Source: Microvirga sp. SRT01 | GTDB lineage: Bacteria; Pseudomonadota; Alphaproteobacteria; Sphingomonadales; Sphingomonadaceae | Length of the DNA: 64,000 nucleotides | Reading direction: 5' to 3' | Assembly: GCA_018139225.1 (NCBI GenBank) | Contig: JAGSNX010000001.1 | Span: forward strand, 1,116,001 to 1,180,000 | Shown: positions 7,098 to 17,077 of the stretch, piece after piece | Numbering within the stretch: position 1 is the stretch's first letter | Layout of the letters: the number at the start of each line of letters is the position of its first letter | Notes under the pieces: generated by a model | The model's database searches: none | What the model saw: only the letters and a program-made list of their open reading frames with translations | Told to the model about the DNA's origin: nothing | Position numbers and translations under genes: made by a program

Positions 7098-10067
7098 TTA
7101 GCTTGCGGCCTTGCCGGCCTTCTTCGTCGTCTCGGCATCACGGCTGCGGCGAATCTCGTCGCGAACCGAATGGCCGAGCGCGTCGGCGACCAGCGCCCCC
7201 TGCTCGGTCTGGTGACGCTTCATCAGGCCGGTGGCGGGCGATGCGGCGGCGGTACGGCCGGCGTAACGCGCACGGCGGACCGTCGCGTTCGCCTTGCCCA
7301 GCGACTCCTCGATCAGCGGTTCGACGAAGAACCAATAGCCCTGGTTCTTCGGCTCTTCCTGCGCCCAGATCACCTCTTCGAGGTTCGGCATCCGCGCCAC
7401 CCGCGTCGCCAAAGCGTCGCCGGGGAACGGATACAATTGCTCGACGCGGACGATCTGCGTCTCCGTATCGCCGGCCGCGTCCCGCGCCTCGATCAGGTCG
7501 TAGGCGACCTTGCCGGTGCACAGCACCAGCCGCTTCGTCGTCGCATCCGGAGCACCGTTGGTGTCGGACAGGATACGCTTGAAGTGGGTGTCGCCCTGGA
7601 ACTCCGCCGCCGTCGACACCGCCAGCTTGTGGCGGAGCAGCGACTTGGGCGTCATCACGATCAGGGGCTTGCGGAAATTGCGATGCATCTGCCGGCGCAG
7701 CAGATGGAAGTAATTGGCCGGCGTGGTGCAGTTCGCGACCTGCATATTGTCGCCCGCGCACAGTTGCAGGAAGCGTTCCGGCCGGGCCGACGAATGCTCC
7801 GGACCCTGCCCTTCGTATCCGTGCGGCAGCAGCATGACGAGCCCGTTGGCGCGCAGCCACTTCGCCTCGCCCGACGCGATGAACTGGTCGATCATGATCT
7901 GCGCGCCGTTGACGAAGTCGCCGAACTGCGCCTCCCACAGGACCAGCGTCTTCGGATCGGCCAGCGCATAGCCATATTCGAAGCCGAGCACGCCATATTC
8001 GGACAGCGGGCTGTCCAGCACCTCGAACCGGCCGTGCTCGATACCCTGAAGCGGCACGAACTTGTGTTCGTCGGTCTGGTCGATCCACACCGCGTGACGC
8101 TGCGAGAAGGTCCCGCGGCCCGAATCCTGACCCGACAGGCGAACGCCGTATCCCTCCGACAGCAGCGATCCGAACGCCAGCGCCTCGCCGGTCGCCCAGT
8201 CGAAGTTGCTGCCGGTCGCGAACATCTGCCGCTTGGCGTCGAGCACGCGGCTCAGCGTCTTGTGGACCTGGATGCTGTCGGGGATCGTCGTCAGCGTGCG
8301 GCCGAGCGAATCGAACAGCTTGGTCGACAGGCCGGTTTCGATATTACGACGGCTGGACTCGCCCTCGGCAGGTGCCGACAGGCCGGACCAGCGACCCGCG
8401 AACCAGTCCGCCTTGTTGGGCTTGTACGACGCGCCCGCCTCGAACTCGCCTTCCAGCAGCGTGACGTGGCGGCTGACCTGCTCGTCCACCCACGCCTGAT
8501 CGACGACGCCCTCGCCGACGAGGCGCTTGGCGTAGATCTCGCTGACCGGCGCGTGATCCTTGATCGCCTTGTACATCAGCGGCTGGGTGAAGGACGGTTC
8601 GTCGCCCTCATTGTGACCGAAGCGGCGGTAGCACCACATGTCGATGACGATGTCGCGGTGGAAGGTCTGGCGGAACTCCATCGCCATCTTCGTTGCGAAA
8701 GTCACGGCCTCCGGATCGTCGCCGTTGACGTGGAAGATCGGCGCTTGAACACCCTTGGCAACGTCCGACGGATAGGGTGACGAGCGCGCGAATTGCGGGC
8801 TGGTCGTGAAGCCGATCTGGTTGTTGATGATGAAGTGGACGCAGCCGCCGGTGTTGTAGCCGCGAATGCCCGAGAAGCCGAGGCATTCCCAGACGATCCC
8901 CTGCCCCGCGAACGCCGCGTCACCGTGGATCAGCACGGGCAGCGCGCCGGTGTGATCCTTCAGATCGCCGGCGATCGTCTGGATCGCACGCGTCTTGCCG
9001 AGGACGACGGGATCCGCCGCCTCCAGATGCGACGGGTTGGCGACCAGCGACATGTGCACCTTGTGCCCGTCGAACTGACGGTCGGTGGAGGTGCCGAGGT
9101 GGTACTTCACGTCGCCCGAGCCACCAATGTCGTCGGGGTTGGCCGAACCGCCCGCGAATTCGTGGAAGATCACGCGCAGCGGCTTCGCCATGACGTTGGC
9201 GAGGACGTTCAGCCGGCCGCGATGCGCCATGCCGAACACGATCTCGTTGACGCCCATCTGGCCGCCGTACTTGATGATGCTTTCAAGCGCGGGAATCATG
9301 CTTTCGCCGCCATCGAGCCCAAAACGCTTCGTGCCGACATACTTGCGGCCGAGAAACTTCTCCCACTGCTCCGCCTCGACGACCTTGGTCAGGATCGCCT
9401 TCTTGCCCTCAGGCGTGAAGTCGATCGCCTTGTCCTGGCCCTCCATCCGCTCCTGCAGGAAGCGGCGCTCCTCGACATCGACGATGTGCATGAACTCGAG
9501 GCCGACATTGCCGCAGTAATTCTTGCGCAGCGTGTCGACGAGCTGGCGGACGGTCGCCCAGTCGAAGCCCATCGTGCCGCCCAGATAGATCGGGCGATCG
9601 AGATCGGCGTCGGAGAAACCGTAATATTCGGTCTTCAGGTCATCGGGCATCTCGCGCTTGGACAGGCCGAGCGGATCGAGATTGGCGGCGAGATGGCCGC
9701 GGACCCGGTAGGTGCGGATCAGCAGCTGCGCGCGGATCGCGTCGCCCGCCGCCTTGACGATGTCGTCCTTCGACGGCGCGGCGGCGGCCGGAGCGGCGGC
9801 GGCGGGCTTGCCGCCCTTTGCGGGCTTCGGCGCGGGCTCCATCTGCGTCGGATCGAGCGCGGCGGTCAGATCGTCCGTGCTGGTCAGCGGCCAACGGGCG
9901 CTCTGCCAGCTCGGGCCCTGCGCGCCGTTCTCCAGCCCCTCGAAGAAGGTGCGCCAGCCGGGTTCGACATCGCCGGGCGAGGACTGGTACTTGGCGTACA
10001 AGCCCTCGATGAACGCCGGGCTGACGCCCGAGGCGATGTCGCTGAAATCCTGGCCTTCGTAGCCCAT
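7098..10067 (-). CDS. sucA: 2-oxoglutarate dehydrogenase E1
   Basis: Thiamine-diphosphate-dependent decarboxylase that commits 2-oxoglutarate to succinyl-CoA. The 989-residue protein starts at MGYEGQDFSD; the ATG at 10067 is chosen because AGAGGA lies 7 bases upstream. It shows the E1o signatures: an N-terminal E2-binding stretch with SPAFIEGLYAKYQ, the GMAHRGRLNVLANV active-site block, a thiamine-diphosphate region around GDAAFAGQGIVWE, and the C-terminal transketolase-like domain with EHSSARPERFLQL. A Lys/Ala-rich linker follows the N-terminal region. It is followed by sucB and preceded by sucD with a stem-loop-rich 78-base spacer. Confidence 0.97.
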   Translation of the reverse strand: MGYEGQDFSDIASGVSPAFIEGLYAKYQSSPGDVEPGWRTFFEGLENGAQGPSWQSARWPLTSTDDLTAALDPTQMEPAPKPAKGGKPAAAAPAAAAPSKDDIVKAAGDAIRAQLLIRTYRVRGHLAANLDPLGLSKREMPDDLKTEYYGFSDADLDRPIYLGGTMGFDWATVRQLVDTLRKNYCGNVGLEFMHIVDVEERRFLQERMEGQDKAIDFTPEGKKAILTKVVEAEQWEKFLGRKYVGTKRFGLDGGESMIPALESIIKYGGQMGVNEIVFGMAHRGRLNVLANVMAKPLRVIFHEFAGGSANPDDIGGSGDVKYHLGTSTDRQFDGHKVHMSLVANPSHLEAADPVVLGKTRAIQTIAGDLKDHTGALPVLIHGDAAFAGQGIVWECLGFSGIRGYNTGGCVHFIINNQIGFTTSPQFARSSPYPSDVAKGVQAPIFHVNGDDPEAVTFATKMAMEFRQTFHRDIVIDMWCYRRFGHNEGDEPSFTQPLMYKAIKDHAPVSEIYAKRLVGEGVVDQAWVDEQVSRHVTLLEGEFEAGASYKPNKADWFAGRWSGLSAPAEGESSRRNIETGLSTKLFDSLGRTLTTIPDSIQVHKTLSRVLDAKRQMFATGSNFDWATGEALAFGSLLSEGYGVRLSGQDSGRGTFSQRHAVWIDQTDEHKFVPLQGIEHGRFEVLDSPLSEYGVLGFEYGYALADPKTLVLWEAQFGDFVNGAQIMIDQFIASGEAKWLRANGLVMLLPHGYEGQGPEHSSARPERFLQLCAGDNMQVANCTTPANYFHLLRRQMHRNFRKPLIVMTPKSLLRHKLAVSTAAEFQGDTHFKRILSDTNGAPDATTKRLVLCTGKVAYDLIEARDAAGDTETQIVRVEQLYPFPGDALATRVARMPNLEEVIWAQEEPKNQGYWFFVEPLIEESLGKANATVRRARYAGRTAAASPATGLMKRHQTEQGALVADALGHSVRDEIRRSRDAETTKKAGKAAS

Positions 10068-10086
10068 GTATCTGTCCTCTTGTGCG

Positions 10087-10134
10087 CTCCCGCGCAGGCG
10101 GGAGCCCGGCACCGGGTCCCCGCCTGCGCGGGGA
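10087..10134. repeat. Triple palindromic repeat between sucD and sucA
   Basis: Three consecutive perfect or near-perfect hairpins: CTCCCGCGCAGGCGGGAG (10087-10104), CCCGGCACCGGG (10105-10116) and TCCCCGCCTGCGCGGGGA (10117-10134). They lie in the transcribed spacer between the sucD stop and the sucA ribosome-binding site. They could protect or attenuate the mRNA between the two genes. The outer hairpins are related to each other. Confidence 0.8.
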
Positions 10135-10145
10135 CACAGCCCGGT

Positions 10146-11030
10146 TCAGCCGTTCAATACTTCCAGCAGGGTCGAGCCCAGCTCCGACGGAGACGCCGCG
10201 ACCTTGATCCCGGCGGCTTCCATCGCCGCGATCTTGCTCTCGGCATCGCCCTTGCCGCCCGACACGATCGCGCCGGCATGGCCCATGCGACGACCCGGAG
10301 GCGCAGTGCGACCCGCGATGAAGCCGGCCATCGGCTTCTTGCGGCCACGCTTGGCCTCGTCGATCAGGAATTGCGCCGCCTGCTCCTCGGCATCGCCGCC
10401 GATCTCGCCGATCATGATGATCGACTGCGTCGCCTCGTCCGCGAGGAAGAGTTCCAGCACGTCGATGAAGTTGGTGCCGTTGACCGGATCGCCGCCGATG
10501 CCGACCGCGGTCGTCTGACCCAGGCCGGCGTTCGAGGTCTGGAACACCGCCTCATAGGTCAGCGTGCCGGAGCGCGAGACGACGCCGACCGAGCCCTGCT
10601 TGAAGATCGAACCGGGCATGATGCCGATCTTGCACTGGCCGGGGGTCAGCACGCCGGGGCAGTTCGGGCCGATCAGGCGCGACTTCGATCCCGACAGCGC
10701 GCGCTTGACGCGGACCATGTCGAGGACCGGAATGCCTTCGGTGATCGTGACGATCAGCGGGATCTCGGCGTCGATCGCCTCGAGGATCGAATCCGCCGCG
10801 AAGGGGGGCGGCACGTAGATCACCGACGCGGTCGCGCCGGTCTTCGCCTTCGCCTCGGCGACGGTGTTGTAGACGGGCAGGCCGAGATGCTCGGTGCCGC
10901 CCTTCCCCGGCGTGACGCCGCCGACCATCTGCGTGCCGTATTCCAGCGCCGCCTTGGTATGGAAGCTGCCGGTCTCGCCGGTCATGCCCTGGGTGATGAC
11001 CTTGGTATTGCGGTCGACGAGGATGCTCAT
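10146..11030 (-). CDS. sucD: Succinyl-CoA ligase, alpha subunit
   Basis: The alpha subunit carries the CoA-binding site and the phosphohistidine. It couples succinyl-CoA breakdown to nucleotide triphosphate formation. The 294-residue protein begins [10 protein letters not shown] at 11030, with GGAG 6 bases upstream. H251 in [12 protein letters not shown] is the expected phosphorylated histidine, and the CoA-binding region [14 protein letters not shown] is intact. The beta subunit gene sucC is not beside it: the next gene upstream is a GIY-YIG gene and then mdh. The enzyme needs a sucC located outside this window. Confidence 0.96.
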   Translation of the reverse strand: MSILVDRNTKVITQGMTGETGSFHTKAALEYGTQMVGGVTPGKGGTEHLGLPVYNTVAEAKAKTGATASVIYVPPPFAADSILEAIDAEIPLIVTITEGIPVLDMVRVKRALSGSKSRLIGPNCPGVLTPGQCKIGIMPGSIFKQGSVGVVSRSGTLTYEAVFQTSNAGLGQTTAVGIGGDPVNGTNFIDVLELFLADEATQSIIMIGEIGGDAEEQAAQFLIDEAKRGRKKPMAGFIAGRTAPPGRRMGHAGAIVSGGKGDAESKIAAMEAAGIKVAASPSELGSTLLEVLNG

Positions 11031-11047
11031 TTGATCTCCAATCCTGT

Positions 11048-11074
11048 CCACCCCGGCGAAGGCCGGGGTCCAGT
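11048..11074. repeat. 27-bp inverted repeat, copy 1 (3' side of GIY-YIG gene)
   Basis: This segment is the exact reverse complement of 11399-11425. It contains its own palindrome CCCCGGC-GAAG-GCCGGGG with a short tail GTCCAGT. It begins 17 bases before the sucD start codon and lies 11 bases beyond the end of the GIY-YIG gene. Confidence 0.9.
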
Positions 11075-11085
11075 CGGGAAGACGA

Positions 11086-11382
11086 TCATGGTAGAGCGAT
11101 ACGGTCGTACAGGTCGGCCCAGTCGGGGTTCAGCCCTTCGATCTCTCGCACTTTCCAGTCTCGCTTCCACCCTTTCATCTGCAGCTCGCGCTGCCTTGCC
11201 GTTTCCCACTCGCCACACGCCTCGTACCAGACGAGCAGCTTGCAATCATAACGCTTGGTGAAGCCAGGAACGACACCGTTTCGATGTTCCCAAATCCGCT
11301 TCAAGAGGTTCACCGTCGAACCCAAGTAGAGCGTACCGTACCGGCCGCTGGCCATGATGTAGACAAAGGCTGGCCCTTCCAT
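11086..11382 (-). CDS. GIY-YIG nuclease-superfamily protein
   Basis: 98 residues from the ATG at 11382 (AGGA just upstream); a GTG at 11394 is less likely. The fold signature is clear: FVYIM (GIY position), then [17 protein letters not shown] (YIG position with the conserved Arg), and a later helix with E66 in [11 protein letters not shown]. Members resemble the small UPF0213/YhbQ-type proteins, structure-selective nucleases of uncertain role. It sits between mdh and sucD, which is unusual, and is bracketed on both sides by perfect inverted 27-bp repeats, as though it moved in as a cassette. Confidence 0.88.
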   Translation of the reverse strand: MEGPAFVYIMASGRYGTLYLGSTVNLLKRIWEHRNGVVPGFTKRYDCKLLVWYEACGEWETARQRELQMKGWKRDWKVREIEGLNPDWADLYDRIALP

Positions 11383-11398
11383 CACGTCCTTCACCCAA

Positions 11399-11425
11399 AC
11401 TGGACCCCGGCCTTCGCCGGGGTGG
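11399..11425. repeat. 27-bp inverted repeat, copy 2 (5' side of GIY-YIG gene)
   Basis: Exact reverse complement of 11048-11074, beginning 16 bases upstream of the GIY-YIG start codon and ending 20 bases before the mdh stop codon. Its internal stem-loop could also serve as the 3' end of the mdh message. Confidence 0.9.
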
Positions 11426-11445
11426 TAAGCCCCTCCGGGTTCGGG

Positions 11446-12441
<996 letters not shown>

Positions 12442-12532
12442 TCAGCCGCATAGGCGCATCTGCGGGGTGGCACAACCGCTAAACACCGACCTTCCCGTTA
12501 ATCTTTGATAATGGTTCGCAGTATCTTTAAGA

Positions 12533-12904
12533 TCACGTGCGTGCGAGCGAGGCGCTGGTGACGAGCCCTTTAGGATCATACGCGATGCGATACGTTTCGA
12601 AGCTCGGGCCTGAGGCGCTTCGGCCCAGATAGTAGACATCCGCTGCTGGCCCGGTCGAATCGGGCTCGCCGAGCAATTCGCGGACCCGTTCTTTGGTCGC
12701 GCCGGGAGAGACGCCGGCAGCGGCAAGGTCGCCGACCATCGCGCCGCGCGCGTTCTTGCCGTCGTAATTGCCTTTTTCCTGCGACCAGCGATCCTTATCG
12801 AAGCTCATCTGCCCTCCACAGGCTGGTGTTGCGGCGACCAGCAGCGCGACGATAGCGAAGCGTGCGAACCCGGTCACGCTGCTCGAAGCGCCCGGGGCCG
12901 TCAC
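12533..12904 (-). CDS. Lipoprotein with BamE/SmpA-like domain
   Basis: 123 residues from a GTG at 12904 that overlaps the stop of the DUF6973 gene as GTGA. The N-terminus is a signal peptide (FARFAIVALLVAATPA) ending in a Cys that is probably lipidated (TPACGG). The mature part has the small BamE-like pattern GATKERVRELLGEPD followed by DVYYLGR and RIAYDPKGLV. BamE-like domains are scaffolds in outer-membrane assembly, but stand-alone lipoproteins of this fold have other roles. The 4-base overlap means it is co-translated with the DUF6973 protein, so a joint function is likely. Confidence 0.72.
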   Translation of the reverse strand: MTAPGASSSVTGFARFAIVALLVAATPACGGQMSFDKDRWSQEKGNYDGKNARGAMVGDLAAAGVSPGATKERVRELLGEPDSTGPAADVYYLGRSASGPSFETYRIAYDPKGLVTSASLART

Positions 12905-13665
12905 GAGCCGTTTGCGCTCGCATCGCCCCTGGGGATGCCGATCGCCCCCGGCACCGCGATTGATGGCGTCATTCCGTGGTCGCCGCGTGCGACGTCGTCG
13001 CTCCACGCAAGATGACCGCTTCGATCGATCACGACCAGCTTACCCTCGTCCAGCGCGCGCAGGACGAGATCGCCCAGCTCTTGGCGCGAAGCGTCGGGAT
13101 TGTCGGTCGCGATCTGCCGACCCACCTCGTTGTTGTAGAGGTCCATCGCCTCGCGCATCGCACTGTTGCCGGGCAGTCCCTCATGCGCCGTGGTGAATTG
13201 GGCGGTCCACGACTCGCCGAACTCGGCGGTCAGCGTCGCGTTCCAGTAGGCATGCCGGAAGGCATCGGTATGGCCGTCGTTCGAAGGCCATGCCCGGCGC
13301 GCGACATCCTGCTGATCGGCGGGCAGCGCGGCGATCTGTCGTTCCACCGAGGCGGGCATGGTCGTCGGGGGTGGCACGCGGTCCGCCAATACCGAAAACG
13401 CCTGATCGGCGATGTCCGAAAACGCCTTCAACCCGAGCAGACCGCGATCGCGGGTAAGATTGTCGAGCAGCTTGCCCTCGGTCGCGGTCAGTTCGCGCGA
13501 TCCGCCGAGACCACCCAACGGAATCATGCCGAACAGACTGGGGCTCCACGTTTCGACCTTGTCATCGCTGGCCTGATAGTTGCGCTCGATCGCGCGCAGA
13601 TCGGGTCGCGTATCGGCCGGCGGCGGTGCGGCGGGACGGCTTCCTCCCACTTCGGCGACAAGCAT
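12901..13665 (-). CDS. DUF6973-domain protein
   Basis: 254 residues with no signal peptide or membrane helix. After a Pro/Ala-rich start and a GGLGGSRELT turn, the C-terminal half (about 115-205) carries the DUF6973 pattern: NDGHTDAFRHAYWNA (H132, H138), TTAHE (H161) and DLYNNEVGRQIA. Such clustered His/Asp/Asn/Glu residues look like a catalytic or metal site. The domain is often found at the ends of larger secreted or phage-like proteins; its activity is unknown. The start is supported by AGGAG 6 bases upstream. It overlaps the downstream lipoprotein gene by 4 bases. Confidence 0.72.
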   Translation of the reverse strand: MLVAEVGGSRPAAPPPADTRPDLRAIERNYQASDDKVETWSPSLFGMIPLGGLGGSRELTATEGKLLDNLTRDRGLLGLKAFSDIADQAFSVLADRVPPPTTMPASVERQIAALPADQQDVARRAWPSNDGHTDAFRHAYWNATLTAEFGESWTAQFTTAHEGLPGNSAMREAMDLYNNEVGRQIATDNPDASRQELGDLVLRALDEGKLVVIDRSGHLAWSDDVARGDHGMTPSIAVPGAIGIPRGDASANGS

Positions 13666-13731
13666 GTCGATCTCCTGCGTTGGTCCCTCTTCGATGCCTT
13701 TCCACGATCGACGACACTATAGCCGTTTCGA

Positions 13732-14853
13732 CTAGGTCGCCACGGGAACCGCAGCATCCGTGCCATGCCCGGCGCACAGATACTCATCCGACCGCATCTC
13801 TTCGAGGCGGCTGACGGTGCGTTCGAATTCGAAGCGCCCGTCGCCTATGGGGTAGAGTTGGTCGGGCTGGGCATCCGCGGCGGCGAGCAGCTTGACCTTG
13901 TGTTCGTACAGCGCGTCGATAAGTTGAACGAAGCGCGCGGCCTCGTTGCGGTTGTCGGGGCCGAGCTTCGGAATACCGACGAGGATGACCGTGTGGTAGC
14001 GGCGGGCGATCGCGAGATAATCAGCCGCACCTTTCGCCTCGCCGCACAATTTCTTGAACGAAAACACTGCGACACCCTTCAGCGTCTTCGGGACGCGCAG
14101 CGTACGGCCCTGCACCGGCAGATCTTCCGACGGGATCGGCTCCGTCACCTCGTGGTCGGTCAGGCGGAAGAAGACGGCCGACAGGTTGGCGGTCGCCTCC
14201 GCACCGTTCGGCACCAGCCATGTGTCCTGCGATCCCAGCCGGTCGCGGCGATAATCGACGGGACCGCGCAGCGACAGCACGTCCAGCCGCTGCTCGATCA
14301 GCGCTATGAAGGGCAGGAAATGCTCGCGGTTGAGGCCGTTCCGGTAGAGGTCGCTCGGGGCGCGGTTGGACGTGGCGACGATCGTCACCCCCGCGCCGAT
14401 CATCGCCGTGAACAGCCGCGACAGGATCATCGCGTCGGGACTGTTCGTGACCATCATCTCGTCGAACGCGAGCAGACGCGCCTCCTCGGCCAAGGCGGCG
14501 GCGACGGGCAGGATCGGGTCGCCAACCTCCTTGCGCCGCTCGACGGCGATGCGGCCGTGAACCTCGATCATGAATTCGGAGAAGTGGACGCGGCGCTTCA
14601 TGGGGATGTCCAGATGCTCGAAGAACAAGTCCATCAGCATCGACTTGCCGCGCCCGACATCGCCCCACAGGTACACGCCGCGCGGCGCTTCGGCGCGACG
14701 GCCGGTCAGCCGGGCGAACAGGCCGGTCTGCGGCGGATGCTCCAGCGTGGTGGCCAGCGCGTCAAGGCGGCGCGCGCCACCGGCCTGCGCCGCATCGGGG
14801 CGGAGTTCGCCGGCAGCGACGAGCGCGTCATAGGCGGCGAGGACGTTGGGCAT
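13732..14853 (-). CDS. zapE: Cell division protein ZapE (AFG1-family ATPase)
   Basis: A 373-residue P-loop ATPase of the AFG1/ZapE family, linked to Z-ring constriction in bacteria and protein quality control in mitochondria. Walker A is GDVGRGKS with K70, Walker B is LLAFDEMMV, and the sensor stretch VATSNRAPSDLYRNGLNRE is typical for the family. I start at the ATG at 14853 (MPNVLAAYDA), because upstream sequence in frame is Arg/Ser-rich and unlike the family. In sphingomonads this gene is commonly near mdh, as here. Confidence 0.93.
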   Translation of the reverse strand: MPNVLAAYDALVAAGELRPDAAQAGGARRLDALATTLEHPPQTGLFARLTGRRAEAPRGVYLWGDVGRGKSMLMDLFFEHLDIPMKRRVHFSEFMIEVHGRIAVERRKEVGDPILPVAAALAEEARLLAFDEMMVTNSPDAMILSRLFTAMIGAGVTIVATSNRAPSDLYRNGLNREHFLPFIALIEQRLDVLSLRGPVDYRRDRLGSQDTWLVPNGAEATANLSAVFFRLTDHEVTEPIPSEDLPVQGRTLRVPKTLKGVAVFSFKKLCGEAKGAADYLAIARRYHTVILVGIPKLGPDNRNEAARFVQLIDALYEHKVKLLAAADAQPDQLYPIGDGRFEFERTVSRLEEMRSDEYLCAGHGTDAAVPVAT

Positions 14854-15181
14854 GCTGGTTCGCTTCTTCGGGTCCGCTCGCCTGACGGGAGCGCTTGAGG
14901 TACGGATTTCGACATGGGCGATCAGCCCTTGCCTGGGCACTGACGACGATTGAGGCGGAAGTCGAGGCCGTCCGCTGCTCCGCGGTTTACGATGTGCTCC
15001 CGCCCGAGCATTTCGACAACTCCACTGGGTTCCCCCCTTCGCGGGAAACGGGCATGACCGGCGACCACGCCGCGCGATGTGCCCGCTGTCAGTGCCGGTC
15101 CAGAGAAGCGACTGTGGAGCCGAGACGGTGGCGATTTCCCGAACGATCCCGGGAAACCAGCGCGCGACCCGATCCGTCCGA
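14854..15181. other. Intergenic stretch with no supported gene
   Basis: About 328 bases upstream of zapE and downstream of the thioesterase gene. It probably holds the zapE promoter, but I see no convincing boxes, repeat or small gene. Confidence 0.45.
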
Positions 15182-15637
15182 CTAGCGCAGCGTCGGCTTG
15201 CGCACCGTCCCGGAAAACGCCGCGACCTTTGTCTCGCCCTGTACCACCAGACCACGCAGGAACAGCAGGCGACCCGTCTCGCGCAGCAGCTCGACCTCCG
15301 CATCGAGCGGCTCGCCGATCGTGCCGCCACCGATGAACTGCGTATCGAGGCCGAGCGTCACTGCCGTACCCGCCTCCAGCAAGCCGAACGCGCGCGCGCC
15401 GGCGAAGAGCGCCACATCGATGAAGGCGAGGATCGCGCCGCCGTGGACGCTCTCGCGGAGGTTCGAATGCCGGCGCTCCGGATGCATGCGGACGCGGGCG
15501 CGACGTGCCGGTCCCTCCCCTTCGACCCGGTAGGCGATCGACCCCAGCAGCGCGTTAAAGCGTGTGCGGTCGACCGCGTCCCAGCTTCGCCAGCCGGGCT
15601 CGCCCGGCAGTTCGGCATCGACGAAATGCTCGTGCAC
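15182..15637 (-). CDS. PaaI-type hotdog thioesterase
   Basis: 151 residues of the hotdog thioesterase superfamily. The core HGGAILAFIDVALFAGARAF carries the HGG motif and the acidic residue on the central helix typical of PaaI-like acyl-CoA thioesterases. Later strands include LDTQFIGGG and a C-terminal segment with the GTVRK end. It begins with GTG at 15637, 5 bases after the sdhB stop, so it is probably read from the sdhB transcript. Substrate is unknown; aromatic or medium-chain acyl-CoA is plausible from the family. Confidence 0.85.
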   Translation of the reverse strand: MHEHFVDAELPGEPGWRSWDAVDRTRFNALLGSIAYRVEGEGPARRARVRMHPERRHSNLRESVHGGAILAFIDVALFAGARAFGLLEAGTAVTLGLDTQFIGGGTIGEPLDAEVELLRETGRLLFLRGLVVQGETKVAAFSGTVRKPTLR

Positions 15638-15642
15638 GGGCG

Positions 15643-16422
15643 TCAGACGACCCGCTCGGCTTCCATCTTCTTGATCTCGGCGATCGCCTTGGCCGGGTTC
15701 AAACCCTTGGGGCAGACGTTCGCGCAGTTCATGATCGTGTGACAGCGATAGAGGCGGAACGGATCCTCCAGCTCGTCGAGCCGCTCACCCGTCATCTCGT
15801 CCCGGCTGTCGGCCAGCCAGCGATACGCCTGCAACAGGATCGCCGGGCCGAGGAACTTGTCGCTGTTCCACCAATAGCTGGGGCACGAGGTCGAGCAGCA
15901 GGCGCACAGGATGCACTCGTACAGGCCGTCGAGCTTGTTGCGATCCTCGGGCGACTGCAACCGCTCCTTGCCGGAAGGCGGCGGCGTGACGGTCTGCAAC
16001 CACGGCTTGATCGAGCTGTACTGCGCGTAAAAGTGCGTGAAGTCGGGAACCAAGTCCTTGACGACATCCATGTGCGGTAGCGGTGTGATCCGCACCTCAC
16101 CCTTCACGTCCTCGATTGCCGTCGTGCAGGCGAGGCCGTTGCGACCGTCGATGTTCATCGAGCACGATCCGCAAATACCCTCGCGACAGGAACGGCGGAA
16201 CGTCAGCGACGAGTCCTGCTCGCTCTTCATCTTGATGAGCGCGTCGAGCACCATCGGTCCGCACTCGTCGAGGTTGACCTCGAAATTGTCGTAGCGCGGA
16301 TTCTCGCCGCTATCGGGATCGTAGCGGTAGACCTTGAATTTCTTCAGCCGGCCCTGCGTGGTCGCCGGGTGCGTCGCGCCCTTCTTGACGACGCTGTTCT
16401 TGGGCAGGCGGAATTCGGCCAT
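15643..16422 (-). CDS. sdhB: Succinate dehydrogenase iron-sulfur subunit
   Basis: Carries electrons from the SdhA flavin to the quinone site. The 259-residue protein has the N-terminal 2Fe-2S domain with CREGICGSC and a downstream C (LACTT), and a C-terminal 4Fe-4S/3Fe-4S domain with CILCACC, CPSYWW and [23 protein letters not shown] precedes the ATG. Unusually it is not next to sdhA: about 2.5 kb holding a ClpP-like gene, an SDR gene and a toxin-antitoxin pair lies between them. It therefore needs its own promoter or the ClpP-like gene's promoter. Confidence 0.96.
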   Translation of the reverse strand: MAEFRLPKNSVVKKGATHPATTQGRLKKFKVYRYDPDSGENPRYDNFEVNLDECGPMVLDALIKMKSEQDSSLTFRRSCREGICGSCSMNIDGRNGLACTTAIEDVKGEVRITPLPHMDVVKDLVPDFTHFYAQYSSIKPWLQTVTPPPSGKERLQSPEDRNKLDGLYECILCACCSTSCPSYWWNSDKFLGPAILLQAYRWLADSRDEMTGERLDELEDPFRLYRCHTIMNCANVCPKGLNPAKAIAEIKKMEAERVV

Positions 16423-16495
16423 GAAACTTTCCGATCGAGGAGGTCGGTTCGCGTTACATCACGGGGGGGCGCCGGGCCAACCCCCGTTTTCGCGT

Positions 16496-17077
16496 TCAGA
16501 TAACGTCGAGCACCAGACCGAGCGATCGTGCCTCCTCCGCCTCGATGTACCAGTTGGCCGGCGCCTTCTTCAGCAACTGCTCCATGGTCACGCTGGTGCC
16601 GCGGATCAGGTCCTCGAACCCTTCGTTCTGGATATTGATCGAATCCTCGATCTCGTGGAGCTTCGCCTTCAGGATCGCGGACAGGCCGTTCAGCGGACCG
16701 TTGAGCTGGATCGTCGACTGCATCTGCCGTTCGTGAATCATCACGCGGCTGTTCTTGGTCAGGAAGCGGCTGTCGGCGGGAAAGGCCGCCATGAACGTCG
16801 CGCCGGCGGAATAGACCGCGACCTTGCCCAGGAACAGCGTCTCGCGGCCCGTATATTCGCGCAGCAGCCGGATCGAGTCGCCCATCGCCCGCGCCATCTC
16901 CGGGTCACCGCCCAGCGTCGTCAGCGACACCACCAGCGGCCCGTCCTGCGGCGCGGCGAGCAGTTGATCCTTGAACGTGGCGTACATCGCCTCGTTCACC
17001 GGTCCGTATAGCTGGATGTGCGGTTCGGCGAGCAACGGATAGTTGCGCGCGTTGCTGGCGGGAGACGTGTCGGTCAT
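16496..17077 (-). CDS. ClpP-like (S14 fold) serine protease homologue
   Basis: 193 residues of the ClpP/crotonase fold. The nucleophile region VAVYSAGATFMAAF places S90 in the ClpP Ser position, and H115 in NSRVMIHERQ matches the ClpP His. At the third catalytic position, where ClpP has Asp, this protein has N175 (ANWYIEAEEARSLGLVLDVI). It starts with a short polar N-terminus and lacks the usual ClpP axial-loop sequence, so a standard ClpXP role is unlikely. It lies 73 bases upstream of sdhB in the same direction. Function unknown; it may be a specialised or weakened peptidase. Confidence 0.8.
   Translation of the reverse strand: MTDTSPASNARNYPLLAEPHIQLYGPVNEAMYATFKDQLLAAPQDGPLVVSLTTLGGDPEMARAMGDSIRLLREYTGRETLFLGKVAVYSAGATFMAAFPADSRFLTKNSRVMIHERQMQSTIQLNGPLNGLSAILKAKLHEIEDSINIQNEGFEDLIRGTSVTMEQLLKKAPANWYIEAEEARSLGLVLDVI

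Noticed and set aside
5919..8780. A 950-codon open frame antisense to sucB/sucA
   Set aside because: Arg/His/Gly-rich shadow composition and no motif; produced by codon bias of the real genes.
10068..10112. Longer SucA start
   Set aside because: The extra residues come from the palindromic repeat spacer, and the ATG at 10067 has a strong ribosome-binding site.
11048..11425. Insertion sequence around the GIY-YIG gene
   Set aside because: No transposase and no target-site duplication could be seen; kept only as a repeat-flanked cassette.
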